Shown: piece by piece, positions 42,787-57,941 of the stretch
Layout: each line of letters starts with the position of its first letter
How positions within the stretch are numbered: the first letter of the stretch is position 1
Assembly: GCF_037948395.1 (NCBI RefSeq)
Contig: NZ_CP149940.1
Span: 806,001-870,000 of the forward strand
From: Serratia nevei
Lineage (GTDB): Bacteria > Pseudomonadota > Gammaproteobacteria > Enterobacterales > Enterobacteriaceae
DNA: 64,000 nucleotides
Reading direction: 5' to 3'
Position numbers and translations under genes: made by a program
The notes under the pieces: generated by a model
Database searches by the model: none
The model's input: only the letters and a program-made list of their open reading frames with translations
What the model was told of the DNA's origin: nothing

Positions 42787-43863
42787 ATGCAAAAAGACGC
42801 GCTCAATAACGTACATATCAGTGCAGAACAGGTTCTCATCACGCCGGAGGAGCTGAAGAACCAGTTCCCGCTTAGCGCCGACGACGAAAATGAAATCGCC
42901 ACCGCGCGCAACACCATCGCCAACATTTTGCAGGGGCGCGATCATCGCCTGTTGGTGGTGTGCGGGCCTTGTTCGATCCACGATCCGGATGCGGCGCTGG
43001 ACTACGCCCGTCGTTTGAAAACCCTGGCGGCTGACTTGAGCGATCAGCTGTATATCGTTATGCGCGTCTATTTTGAAAAACCCAGAACCACTGTCGGCTG
43101 GAAAGGTTTGATCAACGATCCGTACATGGACGGTTCGTTTGACGTTGAAGCAGGCTTGCATATCGCGCGTCGCCTGTTGCTGGATCTGGTGGGCATGGGC
43201 TTGCCGTTGGCTACCGAAGCGTTGGATCCGAACAGCCCGCAGTACCTGGGGGACTTGTTCAGCTGGTCGGCGATCGGCGCGCGCACCACCGAATCGCAGA
43301 CCCACCGCGAAATGGCTTCCGGCCTGTCGATGCCGGTCGGGTTCAAAAACGGCACCGACGGCAGTCTGGGCACCGCCATCAACGCCATGCGCGCCGCCGC
43401 TATGCCGCACCGCTTCGTCGGCATCAACCAGGCGGGCCAGGTTTGCCTGCTGCAGACGCAGGGCAACCCGGACGGGCACGTGATCCTGCGCGGCGGCAAA
43501 ACCCCGAACTACAGCGCCGAGCACGTTGCGGCCTGTGAAAAACAGATGCTCGAGGCGGGACTCCATCCGTCCTTGATGATAGATTGCAGCCATGGCAACT
43601 CGAATAAAGACTATCGCCGTCAGCCGGCGGTGGCCGAGTCCGTGGTGGAGCAGATCAAAGCGGGCAACCGTTCGATCACCGGCATTATGCTGGAGAGCCA
43701 TCTGCATGAGGGCAATCAGTCTTCCGAACAGCCGCGTGCAGACATGCGTTACGGTGTGTCCGTCACCGACGCCTGCATCGACTGGGAGAGCACGGAAACG
43801 CTGCTGCGTCATATGCATCAGGAACTCGGCGCTGCGCTGACGGCACGCACGGGAGAAAAGTAA
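42787..43863 (+). CDS. aroF: DAHP synthase, tyrosine-sensitive
   Basis: A 358-residue enzyme that joins phosphoenolpyruvate and erythrose-4-phosphate, the first step of aromatic amino acid synthesis. N-terminus MQKDALNNVHISAEQVL is the AroF type; catalytic motifs VVCGPCSIHD, RVYFEKPRTTVGWKG and DCSHGNSNKD are intact. AroF is the tyrosine-inhibited form of the three paralogues. The ATG follows GACAGGAA. tyrA starts 3 bases after its stop, so the two are one operon under TyrR control. Confidence 0.98.
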   Translation: MQKDALNNVHISAEQVLITPEELKNQFPLSADDENEIATARNTIANILQGRDHRLLVVCGPCSIHDPDAALDYARRLKTLAADLSDQLYIVMRVYFEKPRTTVGWKGLINDPYMDGSFDVEAGLHIARRLLLDLVGMGLPLATEALDPNSPQYLGDLFSWSAIGARTTESQTHREMASGLSMPVGFKNGTDGSLGTAINAMRAAAMPHRFVGINQAGQVCLLQTQGNPDGHVILRGGKTPNYSAEHVAACEKQMLEAGLHPSLMIDCSHGNSNKDYRRQPAVAESVVEQIKAGNRSITGIMLESHLHEGNQSSEQPRADMRYGVSVTDACIDWESTETLLRHMHQELGAALTARTGEK

Positions 43864-43866
43864 GTT

Positions 43867-44988
43867 ATGGTGGCAGAACTGACCGCGCTGCGCGATCAAA
43901 TCGACGAGGTGGACAAAGCGTTGCTGGATCTGCTGGCAAAACGCCTGCATCTGGTAGCGGAAGTGGGGGAGGTGAAAAGCCGCCACGGTTTACCGGTTTA
44001 TGTGCCGGAGCGCGAGGCGGCGATGCTGGCCTCGCGCCGTCAGGAGGCGGAAAACCTCGGGGTGCCGCCGGATTTGATTGAGGACGTCTTGCGCCGCGTG
44101 ATGCGCGAATCATACGTCAGCGAGAACGATAAAGGCTTTAAAACCCTGTGCCCGCAGCTGAGGCCGATCGTCATCATCGGCGGCAACGGCCAGATGGGCC
44201 GGCTGTTCAACCGTCTGCTGACGTTGTCGGGTTATCAGGTCAGGGTATTGGATCAGGAAGATTGGCCACAGGCGGAACAGCTGTTGGCCGACGCCGGCAT
44301 GGTGATCGTCAGCGTGCCGATCCATGTGACAGAGCAGGTGATAAGCCGCCTGCCAACGTTGCCCGACGACTGTATTCTGGTGGATTTGGCGTCGGTGAAG
44401 AACCGTCCGCTGCATGCGATGCTGGCGGTGCACAACGGCCCGGTGGTGGGGCTGCACCCGATGTTCGGTCCGGACGTGGGCAGCGTGGCGAAGCAGGTAG
44501 TGGTCTACTGCGATGGCCGCCAGCCGGAGGCTTACCAGTGGTTGCTTGAACAACTGCAGGTGTGGGGGGCGCGGCTGCATCGCATCAGCGCGGTCGAACA
44601 CGATCAAAACATGGCGTTTATTCAGGCGCTGCGGCACTTCGCCACCTTCGCCTACGGGTTGCACCTGGCGGAAGAGAACGTGCAACTGGAGCAGCTGCTG
44701 GCGCTCTCCTCGCCGATCTACCGGCTGGAGCTGGCGATGGTTGGCCGCCTGTTTGCGCAGGATCCGCAGCTGTACGCCGACATCATCATGTCGTCGGAGG
44801 AAAATGTGGCGCTGATTAAGCGTTACTACCAGCGCTTCGGCGAGGCGATAAAGTTGTTGGAGCATGGCGACAAACAGGCGTTTATCGACAGTTTCCGCAA
44901 GGTGGAGCACTGGTTCGGCGATTACGCCCAGCGCTTCCTGGTGGAGAGCCGCACGCTGTTGCGGCAGGCTAACGACAGCCGGCAGTAA
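43867..44988 (+). CDS. tyrA: Chorismate mutase / prephenate dehydrogenase
   Basis: A 373-residue bifunctional enzyme of tyrosine synthesis. Residues 1-90 are an AroQ chorismate mutase ([23 protein letters not shown]), residues 100-373 the NAD-dependent prephenate dehydrogenase ([17 protein letters not shown] dinucleotide fold; [10 protein letters not shown] motif). Follows aroF with a gap of three bases. A strong terminator follows, shared with the convergent pheA. Confidence 0.98.
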   Translation: MVAELTALRDQIDEVDKALLDLLAKRLHLVAEVGEVKSRHGLPVYVPEREAAMLASRRQEAENLGVPPDLIEDVLRRVMRESYVSENDKGFKTLCPQLRPIVIIGGNGQMGRLFNRLLTLSGYQVRVLDQEDWPQAEQLLADAGMVIVSVPIHVTEQVISRLPTLPDDCILVDLASVKNRPLHAMLAVHNGPVVGLHPMFGPDVGSVAKQVVVYCDGRQPEAYQWLLEQLQVWGARLHRISAVEHDQNMAFIQALRHFATFAYGLHLAEENVQLEQLLALSSPIYRLELAMVGRLFAQDPQLYADIIMSSEENVALIKRYYQRFGEAIKLLEHGDKQAFIDSFRKVEHWFGDYAQRFLVESRTLLRQANDSRQ

Positions 44989-45011
44989 ACGCGGGTGGTA
45001 AACGTAAAGGT

Positions 45012-45042
45012 AAGGGGTTCGGCTTGGCCGAACCCTTTTTTT
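45012..45042. terminator. Terminator between convergent tyrA and pheA
   Basis: AAGGGGTTCGGC/GCCGAACCCTT with a T-run after it on the plus strand; 6 bases from the pheA stop. Confidence 0.9.
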
Positions 45043-45048
45043 ATGGTT

Positions 45049-46206
45049 TCAGGATGGGTTGACCGGCACCACGGTGTCGCTCGGGTAACAGCCCAGTACC
45101 TTCAGCGAGCGGGTGATTGGTGCCAGATCGCGCAGCGCTTTTTGCATCGCGTCGGCACGCAGATTGGCCTGCACATCGATATAAAACATCTCTTCCCACG
45201 GATTGCCGTTGATCGGGCGTGACTCCAGCTTGGTCATGATGATGCCGTTGTCGCGCAGAACCAGCAGCGCTTCGACCAGTGCGCCGGATTGCTGGCCGGT
45301 CGCCATGATCAGCGTGGTTTTGGCCGGCACCTGTTCGGAGACGTCAATCGCTTTACGCGCTAGGACGATAAAGCGGGTGATGTTCTGCTGCTGGTTGGCA
45401 AGGTTGTGTTCCAGCACCTGCAGCCCGTACAGTGCGCCGCCGGCTTCGCTGCCCAGCGCCGCTACCTTCGGTGAACTCAGCTTGGCGACTTTCTCCATCG
45501 CGGCGGCGGTGCTTTCGGTGTATTCGATTTTCCAGTGCGGGAAGCGGTTCAGGAACTGGCTGCACTGCTGGAACGGCTGCGGGTGACTGTAGACGGTTTC
45601 AATCTGGCTCAAATCACTGTCGCCGGCAATCAGAACGCAGTGGTTGATCGGGTTAGTCAGCTCGCCGACGATCGACAGACTGGTGTGTTGCAGCAGATCG
45701 TACACCTCGTTAATCGAGCCGGAGCTGGTGTTCTCGATCGGCAGTATCGCGTAGTCCGCCTGGCCGGTTTCCACCTGGGTGAAGATATCCTGAAACTTCT
45801 GGCAGCCGCATTCGATCAGCTGATCGAAATGGCGGGCGGCGTATTGACGCGCCGCCAGATGTGAATAAGAGCCTTTCGGGCCGAGGAAGGCGATGCGGGC
45901 GGAGTGCTGGCTGACGGGGTTGAGCTGGTGCTGCAGCAGCGCCTGTTGGGTCAGAACGGAGTCTTCAATGATCAGTTGGAACAGGCGGGTGACGTAGAAG
46001 CCGTCCAGATCGTAAGGTTTGGCGGCGGCGATCAGCGCGTCCAGCAGGTCGCGCTCGCGTTCTTTATCGCGGATCGGGCGGTGAGAGTGCAGCTTGGTCT
46101 TGCCGACTTCGATCGCCAGCTCACGGCGTTCCGCCAGCAGGGCCAACAGTTTCAAGTCCAGTGCGCTGATGCGCTCGCGCAGCACCAATAACGGGTTGTC
46201 AGTCAT
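45049..46206 (-). CDS. pheA: Chorismate mutase / prephenate dehydratase
   Basis: A 385-residue bifunctional enzyme of phenylalanine synthesis: AroQ chorismate mutase at residues 1-90 ([20 protein letters not shown]), prephenate dehydratase at about 105-285 ([32 protein letters not shown]), and a C-terminal ACT domain with the phenylalanine-binding motifs GALVEAL and ESRP. Expression is controlled by the pheL attenuator upstream. Confidence 0.98.
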   Translation of the reverse strand: MTDNPLLVLRERISALDLKLLALLAERRELAIEVGKTKLHSHRPIRDKERERDLLDALIAAAKPYDLDGFYVTRLFQLIIEDSVLTQQALLQHQLNPVSQHSARIAFLGPKGSYSHLAARQYAARHFDQLIECGCQKFQDIFTQVETGQADYAILPIENTSSGSINEVYDLLQHTSLSIVGELTNPINHCVLIAGDSDLSQIETVYSHPQPFQQCSQFLNRFPHWKIEYTESTAAAMEKVAKLSSPKVAALGSEAGGALYGLQVLEHNLANQQQNITRFIVLARKAIDVSEQVPAKTTLIMATGQQSGALVEALLVLRDNGIIMTKLESRPINGNPWEEMFYIDVQANLRADAMQKALRDLAPITRSLKVLGCYPSDTVVPVNPS

Positions 46207-46250
46207 AATCAGCTTCCGCCTTCAGTTCTTATTCGTTGTAAAATAGCCAT

Positions 46251-46280
46251 AAAAAAAGCCCCCTGTTTCCAGGAGGCCTT
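46251..46280 (-). terminator. pheA attenuator
   Basis: On the minus strand AGGCCTCCTG-GAAA-CAGGGGGCTT followed by seven Ts, between the leader peptide and pheA. It ends transcription when charged tRNA-Phe is plentiful. Confidence 0.92.
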
Positions 46281-46326
46281 GTTGTTCGTCTTCGCATTCT
46301 TTCTCACACGACGAAACGCCTCCCAG

Positions 46327-46374
46327 TCAGGGGAAGGTAAAAAAGAATGCGAAGAAAAACGGTGTGCGTGGCAT
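46327..46374 (-). CDS. pheL: pheA leader peptide
   Basis: A 15-codon frame reading [15 protein letters not shown], with seven phenylalanines; E. coli PheL reads [15 protein letters not shown]. Ribosome stalling on the Phe codons prevents the attenuator from forming. Residues 2-4 differ from E. coli, while the Phe part is the same. Confidence 0.97.
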   Translation of the reverse strand: [15 protein letters not shown]

Positions 46375-46448
46375 GGTCTACCTAAGGTTAATGTGATCAG
46401 GTTTTAAAGTAACCGCTGGCCTTTACCCCGTCAACAAAAATACCCGAC

Positions 46449-46474
46449 AAAAAACGCGCCCTCGGGCGCGTTTG
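46449..46474 (-). terminator. Terminator after raiA
   Basis: AAACGCGCCC-TC-GGGCGCGTTT, with a T-run on the minus-strand side, 24 bases after the raiA stop. Confidence 0.88.
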
Positions 46475-46497
46475 ATGCGGCAATCGCTGTCGGACGG

Positions 46498-46839
46498 TTA
46501 TTCTTGCTCTTGCGTGACTTCCGGCACGATGTCTTTCACGCTGGCATTGCAGCGGCGCGCTTCGCCTTTGTGCTGCACCTTGTTCAGCTGGCGCTCCAGC
46601 TTGGCGATCAGCTCATTAACGGCGGTGTACATGTCATCATGTTTGGCGCTGGCGACCAGCGGGCCGTTAGGCGTGGTAATGGTAGCGTCGGCGACAAACC
46701 CCTGCGGTTCTTTAGATAAGACGATATGTGGGTTTATCAGCTGGGTCTGCCATTTTTCCAGTTTGGTGAGACGGTCTTCGACGTGATTGCGGATTGCGGG
46801 AGTGATATCCATTTGTTTGCTGGTAATGTTCAATGTCAT
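46498..46839 (-). CDS. raiA: Ribosome-associated inhibitor RaiA (YfiA)
   Basis: A 113-residue stationary-phase and cold-shock factor that binds the 30S decoding site, blocks translation and keeps 70S ribosomes as inactive monomers. N-terminus [24 protein letters not shown] and the [22 protein letters not shown] helix are typical; the C-terminal tail ([10 protein letters not shown]) is the short YfiA-type tail. The start at MTLNITS follows AGAGAGGTAAG; the longer frame was rejected. A CRP-like site lies 70 bases upstream. Confidence 0.97.
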   Translation of the reverse strand: MTLNITSKQMDITPAIRNHVEDRLTKLEKWQTQLINPHIVLSKEPQGFVADATITTPNGPLVASAKHDDMYTAVNELIAKLERQLNKVQHKGEARRCNASVKDIVPEVTQEQE

Positions 46840-46902
46840 ATAACTTACCTCTCTGTCTTTCCGTCTTGGTGAATCCAGCATACCCCGCTTTTTGTTTAAA
46901 TG

Positions 46903-46918
46903 CGTGATGTAAATCACG
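46903..46918 (-). promoter_or_regulatory. CRP-like site upstream of raiA
   Basis: CGTGA-TGTAAA-TCACG, a symmetric half-perfect match to TGTGA-N6-TCACA, centred 71 bases before the raiA start. The remaining sequence of the 312-base gap up to bamD holds no gene I can see. Confidence 0.5.
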
Positions 46919-47099
46919 ATTTTTTGTCACTTTTTGCAAAGTTAGTTCAATCTGTGATTCAGCATCTGAATTGGCTATCTAATGCTTGAGAGTTGCCGCC
47001 GGATGGCGCATTATCGATGAGTTGACCGGTGAGGAACGTTAGCTAACACCGTGTTTTTACTTGTGTATTTCTCCAGTAAAAAACCGGTCCACGCCAATG

Positions 47100-47130
47100 A
47101 AAACGGCAGCCGAGGCTGCCGTTTTGTTTT
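47100..47130. terminator. Terminator after bamD
   Basis: AAAACGGCAGCC-GA-GGCTGCCGTTTT, 21 bases after the bamD stop; T-runs on both strands. Confidence 0.85.
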
Positions 47131-47151
47131 TCTGTCGTTGCCGACGCGCGG

Positions 47152-47883
47152 TTATTGCGGGTTGGCGGCGATCACTTTGGCCACTTTGTCAGCCTGGCCG
47201 TTCAGCTGCAGCTGCTTGTAGGCATTTTCCATCAGCGGCAACACGTCGTGCGTTGCTTTGGTATCCGGGAATTCACGCAACATCTGCTCGGCGCGATTAA
47301 CGACCGCGACGTAAGCACCGCGTTTAGTGTAGTATTCCGCCACCGAAAGCTCATACTTGGCCAAACGGTCTTTCAAATACACCAAACGCTTGTTGGCGTC
47401 GGTCGCGTATTGGCTGTTCGGGTATTGCTGAATCAACTGGCTGAAGTCGCGGAACGCAGCGCGAGCGTGCTGAGGATCGCGGTCAGAACGGTCAACCCCG
47501 AAGAAGCCCTGCAGTGCGCTGTCATCGAGCGCCATGTCGGTCAGGCCGCGCATGTACATCACGTAATCGATGTTCGGGTGCGTCGGGTTCAGACGCATGA
47601 AGCGATCGATGGATGCCTGAGCCATCGGCAAGTCGGCAGCCTTATAGTAGGCGTAAATCAAATCCAGCTGGACCTGCTGGGAATACGGCCCGAAAGGATA
47701 GCGGTTATCTAACGCTTCGAGTTGCGTAATCGCGCCCTTGAAGTTACCGTCCTGCAGTTTTTGCTGCGCGGTAGCATAGATTTCCGAAGGTGGGTTGTCG
47801 GGAACCGCATCCTTGGATGTGGAGCAACCTGCCAGCGCCAGGCTCAACGTGGCTGCCGCCACCAGATATTTCATACGCGTCAT
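47152..47883 (-). CDS. bamD: Outer-membrane assembly lipoprotein BamD
   Basis: A 243-residue lipoprotein, essential part of the BAM complex that folds outer-membrane barrels. Lipobox LALAGC places the lipidated cysteine at residue 20. The mature part consists of TPR-like helix repeats ([53 protein letters not shown]). Divergent from rluD, as in E. coli. Confidence 0.98.
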   Translation of the reverse strand: MTRMKYLVAAATLSLALAGCSTSKDAVPDNPPSEIYATAQQKLQDGNFKGAITQLEALDNRYPFGPYSQQVQLDLIYAYYKAADLPMAQASIDRFMRLNPTHPNIDYVMYMRGLTDMALDDSALQGFFGVDRSDRDPQHARAAFRDFSQLIQQYPNSQYATDANKRLVYLKDRLAKYELSVAEYYTKRGAYVAVVNRAEQMLREFPDTKATHDVLPLMENAYKQLQLNGQADKVAKVIAANPQ

Positions 47884-48014
47884 GACGTTTTGATTATCCT
47901 CAGGGTGTTATTCCGGGAGACTGTCCGTTAAGCTCCCGACAAAGACCAGGTACAATAGCACATTATATTAAACGGCATCGCCGTGAAAACCCAACGTTAA
48001 CGAAGAAGCTGCAT

Positions 48015-48992
48015 ATGGCACAACAAGTACAACTCACCGCAACGGTGGCCGAATCTCAACTCGGACAACGTTTAGATCAGGCTTTGGCCGAATTGTTCCC
48101 TGATTATTCACGATCTCGCATAAAAGAGTGGATCCTGGGCGATCGGGTGAAGGTCAATGGCAAAACGTCAAACAAACCGAAAGAGAAGGTGCTGGGCGGA
48201 GAGACCGTCGCCATCGATGCACAGATTGAAGAAGAGGCGCGTTGGGAGCCGCAGGATATCGCGTTGGATATCGTCTATGAAGACAGCGACATCCTGGTGA
48301 TCAACAAACCGCGCGATTTGGTGGTGCATCCTGGCGCCGGTAACCCGGACGGCACGGTGCTCAATGCATTGCTGCATCATTATCCGGAAATCGCCGACGT
48401 GCCGCGCGCCGGCATCGTGCACCGTCTGGATAAAGACACTACCGGTCTGATGGTGGTGGCGAAAACCGTGCCGGCGCAAACCCGGCTGGTGGAAGCGCTG
48501 CAGGCGCGTGAAATTACCCGTGAATACGAAGCGGTGGCGATCGGCACCATGACCGCCGGTGGCACGGTAGAAGAGCCTATCGCGCGTCACTCTACCAAGC
48601 GCACCCACATGGCGGTGCACCCGATGGGTAAACCGGCGGTGACGCACTACCGCATTATGGAACACTTCCGTGCGCACACCCGCCTGCGTCTGCGCCTGGA
48701 AACCGGCCGTACTCACCAGATCCGCGTACACATGGCTTACATCAGCCATCCGCTGGTGGGCGATCCGCTGTACGGCGGCCGTCCACGTCCGCCGAAAGGC
48801 GCTTCGGAAGCCTTCATCAACACGCTGCGCGGCTTTGACCGCCAGGCGCTGCACGCCACCATGCTGCGTTTGTATCATCCGATCAGCGGTATCCAGATGG
48901 AGTGGCATGCGCCGCTGCCGCAAGACATGGTCGATCTGATCAACGCGCTGAAGGCGGACACCGAAGAATTCAAAGATCAGATGGACTGGTAA
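48015..48992 (+). CDS. rluD: 23S rRNA pseudouridine synthase RluD
   Basis: A 325-residue enzyme that makes pseudouridines 1911, 1915 and 1917 in helix 69 of 23S rRNA. N-terminal S4-like domain (QRLDQALAELFPDYSRSRIKEWI), then the catalytic domain with the active aspartate in HRLDKDTTGLMVVAK. Its stop codon overlaps the pgeF start as TAATG. Confidence 0.97.
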   Translation: MAQQVQLTATVAESQLGQRLDQALAELFPDYSRSRIKEWILGDRVKVNGKTSNKPKEKVLGGETVAIDAQIEEEARWEPQDIALDIVYEDSDILVINKPRDLVVHPGAGNPDGTVLNALLHHYPEIADVPRAGIVHRLDKDTTGLMVVAKTVPAQTRLVEALQAREITREYEAVAIGTMTAGGTVEEPIARHSTKRTHMAVHPMGKPAVTHYRIMEHFRAHTRLRLRLETGRTHQIRVHMAYISHPLVGDPLYGGRPRPPKGASEAFINTLRGFDRQALHATMLRLYHPISGIQMEWHAPLPQDMVDLINALKADTEEFKDQMDW

Positions 48993-49723
48993 TGAATTCA
49001 CTCATTCTGCCCGACTGGCCGTTGCCTTCCGGCGTTAAGGCCTGCAGCACCACGCGCGGCGGCGGCACCAGCCTGCCGCCTTATGACTCGCTGAACCTCG
49101 GCGCCCACGTCGGTGACGAGGAGCAAGCGGTGAAGCGCAATCGGGAACGGTTGGTTACCGCCGCCGGCTTGCCGCAGATGCCGGTATGGCTCGAGCAAGT
49201 ACATGGCACCCGCGTGGTGACGTTGACGGGGCAAGCGCCCGCCGATCTGCGGGCGGATGCGGTGTACAGCAACGTGCCGGGGCAGGTGTGTGCCGTGATG
49301 ACGGCGGATTGTCTGCCGGTGCTGTTCTGCTCGCAGAACGGCGATGAAGTGGCCGCCGCCCATGCCGGCTGGCGTGGGTTGTGCCACGGCGTGCTGGAAC
49401 AAACCGTGGCGGCGTTCAGCGCCGCACCGGGCCAGATCCGCGCCTGGCTGGGGCCGGCGATTGGCCCGCAGCAGTTTGAAGTCGGGCCGGAGGTGCGTGC
49501 CGCCTTTATCGCGGAAGACGCCGAAGCCGCGGCGGCGTTTATGCCGCACGGCGATAAGTTTTTGGCTAATATCTACTTACTGGCGCGCCAACGTTTGTTG
49601 CGGGCAGGCGTGCAGGCCATCTATGGCGGCGACCGCTGCACGGTTAACGAAAAGAGTCATTTTTTCTCCTATCGACGCGATGGAATAACCGGACGTCTGG
49701 CAAGTTTAATCTGGCTGATATAA
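48992..49723 (+). CDS. pgeF: Peptidoglycan editing factor PgeF (YfiH)
   Basis: A 243-residue protein of the YfiH/laccase-like family, known in E. coli to remove wrongly placed serine residues from peptidoglycan precursors. Metal-ligand motifs are seen: WLEQVHGT, MTADCLPVLFCS and AAAHAGWRGL. The start is the ATG overlapping the rluD stop; the longer upstream frame lies inside rluD. Downstream is clpB, with a heat-shock promoter between. Confidence 0.96.
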   Translation: MNSLILPDWPLPSGVKACSTTRGGGTSLPPYDSLNLGAHVGDEEQAVKRNRERLVTAAGLPQMPVWLEQVHGTRVVTLTGQAPADLRADAVYSNVPGQVCAVMTADCLPVLFCSQNGDEVAAAHAGWRGLCHGVLEQTVAAFSAAPGQIRAWLGPAIGPQQFEVGPEVRAAFIAEDAEAAAAFMPHGDKFLANIYLLARQRLLRAGVQAIYGGDRCTVNEKSHFFSYRRDGITGRLASLIWLI

Positions 49724-49787
49724 CCTATTGAATTAGGACGATCCAACGACGCATGGCGTTGTACCGAAAATTTAGCGTCGAGATAAC

Positions 49788-49815
49788 CTTGAAAATTTGA
49801 GGGATGACCTCATTT
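49788..49815 (+). promoter_or_regulatory. Sigma-32 heat-shock promoter of clpB
   Basis: CTTGAAA, 13 bases, CCTCATTT: close to the RpoH consensus CTTGAAA-N13-CCCCATNT. It lies about 40 bases before the clpB start. Confidence 0.88.
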
Positions 49816-49853
49816 AATCTCCAGTAGCAATTTCGACCCATCTTGGAGGTGTT

Positions 49854-52427
49854 ATGCGTCTGGATCGTCTTACCAACAAATTCCAGCTTGCCCTCGCCGA
49901 TGCCCAGTCACTAGCCCTTGGGCACGACAACCAGTTTATTGAACCGCTACATCTGATGAGCGCCCTGCTCAATCAGGAAGGGGGCACGGTTCGTCCACTA
50001 TTAACTTCCGCAGGTATCGATGCCGGGCGCGTGCGCACCGAAATCGAACAGGCGCTGTCCCGTTTACCGCAGGTAGAAGGCACCGGTGGCGACGTTCAAC
50101 CGTCCCACGAGCTGGTGCGCGTCTTGAACCTGTGCGACAAGCTGGCGCAGAAGCGCGCGGACAAATTCATTTCTTCCGAGCTGTTTGTGCTTGCGGTGCT
50201 GGAAGACCGCGGCTCGTTGACCGACTTGTTGAAAGCGGCCGGCGCAACGGCCGACAAAATCAGCAAAGCCATTGAACAAATGAGAGGCGGTGACAGCGTG
50301 GAAGACCAAGGCGCCGAAGACCAACGGCAAGCATTGAAGAAATACACCATCGATCTGACCGAACGCGCCGAGCAGGGCAAACTTGACCCGGTAATCGGCC
50401 GTGACGAAGAGATACGCCGCACCATCCAGGTGCTACAGCGCCGTACCAAAAACAACCCGGTGCTGATCGGCGAGCCTGGCGTGGGTAAAACCGCCATCGT
50501 CGAAGGCCTGGCGCAGCGCATCATCAACGGCGAAGTGCCTGAAGGGCTGAAGCACAAGCGCGTATTGTCCCTCGATATGGGCGCCTTGATCGCCGGCGCC
50601 AAGTATCGCGGCGAGTTTGAAGAGCGTCTGAAAGGCGTGCTCAACGATCTGGCCAAGCAGGAAGGCAGCGTTATCCTGTTTATCGACGAACTGCACACCA
50701 TGGTTGGCGCCGGTAAGGCGGATGGCGCCATGGATGCGGGCAACATGCTCAAACCGGCGCTGGCGCGCGGCGAGCTGCACTGCGTCGGCGCGACTACGCT
50801 CGACGAGTATCGTCAATATATAGAGAAGGATGCGGCGCTCGAACGTCGTTTCCAGAAAGTGTATGTGGCGGAGCCGAGCGTGGAAGACACCATCGCTATC
50901 CTGCGCGGCTTGAAAGAACGTTACGAACTGCACCACCACGTGCAGATCACCGACCCGGCCATCGTGGCGGCGGCAACGCTTTCACACCGTTATATCGCCG
51001 ATCGTCAATTGCCGGACAAGGCTATCGACCTGATCGACGAAGCGGCGTCCAGCATTCGTATGCAGATGGATTCCAAGCCGGAATCGCTCGACAGGCTTGA
51101 ACGCCGCATCATTCAGTTGAAGCTGGAACAACAGGCGTTAAATAAAGAGTCTGACGACGCCAGCAAGAAACGCCTGGACATGCTCAGCGACGAGCTGGGG
51201 CAGAAAGAGCGCGAATATTCGGAGCTGGAAGAAGAGTGGAAAGCGGAAAAAGCCTCGCTCTCCGGTACTCAGAACATCAAGGCCGAACTCGAGCAGGCCA
51301 AAATCACTCTGGAGCAGGCGCGCCGCGTCGGCGATCTGGGGCGGATGTCGGAACTGCAGTACGGCAAAATTCCTGAGCTGGAGAAACAGCTCGCCGCCGC
51401 CACGCAGGCCGAAGGCAAGAGCATGAAGCTGCTGCGCAACCGGGTGACCGATGCGGAGATTGCTGAAGTGCTGGCGCGTGCGACCGGGATCCCGGTTGCC
51501 AGAATGCTGGAAGGGGAGCGTGACAAACTGCTGCGCCTGGAGCAAGAGCTGCATTCGCGGGTTATCGGCCAGGACGAAGCGGTCAGCGCGGTCTCGAATG
51601 CTATTCGCCGCAGCCGTGCCGGGTTGTCCGATCCTAACCGGCCGATCGGTTCGTTCCTGTTCCTGGGCCCGACCGGGGTGGGGAAAACCGAGCTCTGCAA
51701 AGCGCTGGCTTCGTTCCTGTTCGACAGCGACGACGCCATGGTGCGTATCGACATGTCCGAGTTTATGGAGAAACACTCCGTTTCTCGTCTGGTCGGCGCG
51801 CCTCCGGGTTATGTCGGCTATGAAGAGGGCGGTTACCTCACGGAGGCCGTGCGCCGCCGGCCTTATTCGGTGATTCTGCTGGATGAAGTCGAGAAAGCGC
51901 ACCCGGACGTATTCAATATTCTGTTGCAGGTGTTGGATGACGGCCGACTGACCGATGGTCAAGGTCGTACCGTCGATTTCCGCAATACCGTGGTGATCAT
52001 GACGTCCAACCTGGGCTCCGATCTGATCCAGGAGCATTTCGGTCAGATGAACTATGCACAGATGAAAGAGTCGGTGATGGAGATGGTGAGTCACCACTTC
52101 CGCCCGGAGTTCATCAACCGTATCGACGAAGTGGTGGTGTTCCATCCGCTGGGCGAGAAACACATTGCTGCAATTGCCAAGATTCAGCTGTCGCGTCTGT
52201 ACAAGCGTTTGGAAGAGCGCGGTTACGAAGTGACCATGACCGAACCGGCCCTGGCGCTGTTGAGCAAAACCGGTTACGACCCTGTGTATGGTGCGCGTCC
52301 GTTGAAACGCGCTATTCAGCAGGAGATCGAGAATCCGCTGGCGCAGCAAATCCTGTCCGGTAAGCTGATCCCCGGCAAGCTGGTCACGCTGGATGTGGAA
52401 AACGACCATATTGTTGCACGTCAATAA
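49854..52427 (+). CDS. clpB: Protein disaggregase ClpB
   Basis: An 857-residue hexameric AAA+ chaperone that pulls apart aggregates with DnaK. N-terminal repeat domain 1-145, first ATPase domain with GEPGVGKT, a long coiled-coil middle domain (about 400-530: [25 protein letters not shown]), second ATPase domain with GPTGVGKT, and a C-terminal Clp domain. Expression by sigma-32 is indicated by the promoter upstream. Followed by a terminator and the rRNA operon, as with E. coli clpB-rrnG. Confidence 0.99.
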   Translation: MRLDRLTNKFQLALADAQSLALGHDNQFIEPLHLMSALLNQEGGTVRPLLTSAGIDAGRVRTEIEQALSRLPQVEGTGGDVQPSHELVRVLNLCDKLAQKRADKFISSELFVLAVLEDRGSLTDLLKAAGATADKISKAIEQMRGGDSVEDQGAEDQRQALKKYTIDLTERAEQGKLDPVIGRDEEIRRTIQVLQRRTKNNPVLIGEPGVGKTAIVEGLAQRIINGEVPEGLKHKRVLSLDMGALIAGAKYRGEFEERLKGVLNDLAKQEGSVILFIDELHTMVGAGKADGAMDAGNMLKPALARGELHCVGATTLDEYRQYIEKDAALERRFQKVYVAEPSVEDTIAILRGLKERYELHHHVQITDPAIVAAATLSHRYIADRQLPDKAIDLIDEAASSIRMQMDSKPESLDRLERRIIQLKLEQQALNKESDDASKKRLDMLSDELGQKEREYSELEEEWKAEKASLSGTQNIKAELEQAKITLEQARRVGDLGRMSELQYGKIPELEKQLAAATQAEGKSMKLLRNRVTDAEIAEVLARATGIPVARMLEGERDKLLRLEQELHSRVIGQDEAVSAVSNAIRRSRAGLSDPNRPIGSFLFLGPTGVGKTELCKALASFLFDSDDAMVRIDMSEFMEKHSVSRLVGAPPGYVGYEEGGYLTEAVRRRPYSVILLDEVEKAHPDVFNILLQVLDDGRLTDGQGRTVDFRNTVVIMTSNLGSDLIQEHFGQMNYAQMKESVMEMVSHHFRPEFINRIDEVVVFHPLGEKHIAAIAKIQLSRLYKRLEERGYEVTMTEPALALLSKTGYDPVYGARPLKRAIQQEIENPLAQQILSGKLIPGKLVTLDVENDHIVARQ

Positions 52428-52451
52428 CGGCAATCGAGCGTAATAAAGATG

Positions 52452-52482
52452 AAAGGGAGCGGGTGACCGCTCCCTTTTCTTT
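52452..52482 (+). terminator. Terminator after clpB
   Basis: AAAGGGAGCGG-GTGA-CCGCTCCCTTT with a T-rich end, 25 bases after the clpB stop. Confidence 0.9.
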
Positions 52483-52616
52483 ATCTTCGTTTGTCCCTAT
52501 TTACAGGGTTTGCCGCTATTACTGTGCTAAAACCGGTATTTTTTGACTAATAAACATCCTAAAAAGGCATTTTTGGTGATTATTTGAACGCTTGAAAAGT
52601 TTTTTGCATTTAGGGG

Positions 52617-52644
52617 TTGCGGCCCGCCGAGAACTCCCTATAAT
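52617..52644 (+). promoter_or_regulatory. rRNA operon promoter P1
   Basis: TTGCGG, 16 bases, TATAAT, followed by GCGCCTCC, the GC-rich discriminator of rrn P1 promoters. The AT-rich stretch upstream (52540-52612) is in the place of the UP element and Fis sites. Confidence 0.9.
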
Positions 52645-52713
52645 GCGCCTCCACTGACCGGGAACAACGACTGACAAGCCGCCGGGTCAGCGAGAAGAAA
52701 GCGAAATAAACGC

Positions 52714-52741
52714 TTGACTCTCCGGGCGAAAAGCGTAATAT
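52714..52741 (+). promoter_or_regulatory. rRNA operon promoter P2
   Basis: TTGACT, 16 bases, TAATAT with a GC-rich start region; about 97 bases after P1, the usual rrn spacing. Confidence 0.88.
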
Positions 52742-52772
52742 ACGCAGCCCGCGCCGATGAGTTTCTCGGCAC

Positions 52773-52784
52773 TGCTCTTTAACA
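52773..52784 (+). promoter_or_regulatory. boxA antitermination site of the rRNA leader
   Basis: TGCTCTTTAACA, the enterobacterial boxA bound as RNA by NusB/NusE. A second copy is at 54783-54794 before the 23S gene. Confidence 0.9.
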
Positions 52785-52938
52785 ATTTATCAGACAATCT
52801 GTGTGGGCACTCCACAAGACGATATCCAGCATCTTCGGATGCAAAAAAATATCAAGTCTTGAAGAGTGACTAACTGAAGTAAAATTCATGCAGTAAATCT
52901 TTGAGCATCGCTTCTCGAGTGGAAGCAAATCAAGCTTT

Positions 52939-54480
<1,542 letters not shown>

Positions 54481-54620
54481 CCTAAAGATATTGATTCGAG
54501 TGGCGTGCTCACACAGATTGTCTGATGAAAAAGTAACGAGCAAAGCGCTACCTGTTGATGCCATGAGTTATTCATGCTGATACGAACCGATTAAGTTATT
54601 CAGTTTAATCGGATTTTCGT

Positions 54621-54696
54621 GTCCCCATCGTCTAGAGGCCTAGGACACTGCCCTTTCACGGCTGTAACAGGGGTTCGAATCCCCTTGGGGACGCCA
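54621..54696 (+). tRNA. tRNA-Glu (TTC anticodon) in the 16S-23S spacer
   Basis: 76 bases with anticodon TTC (CCCTTTCACGG), T-loop GGTTCGAATC and encoded CCA. A single spacer tRNA-Glu, the rrnB/C/E/G type of E. coli. Confidence 0.97.
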
Positions 54697-54930
54697 TTCC
54701 GATAATGAGTGAAAGACATTATCACCGGTTAGCGATAACCGAAAAAATCTTAAAGATGACTTGCGAGTCATGTTTAAGATATTGCTCTTTAACAATCTGG
54801 AACAAGCTGAAAATTGAAACATGACGGCTGAAATTTATCCCTCCGTAGATGTACTGGGATAAAGAGTAACCTGTCATAGAGTCTCTCAAATGTTTGCAGC
54901 GCGAACGATGGAAACATCTTCGGGTTGTGA

Positions 54931-57836
<2,906 letters not shown>

Positions 57837-57941
57837 TACAACACCGAAGGTGTTTTGGTGAGACCAAGACAATATTCAGCTTGTTTACAGATTGGTTCTG
57901 ATGGCGACACGAGAGTGGCGCGGTTGGAATGAAACAGAATT

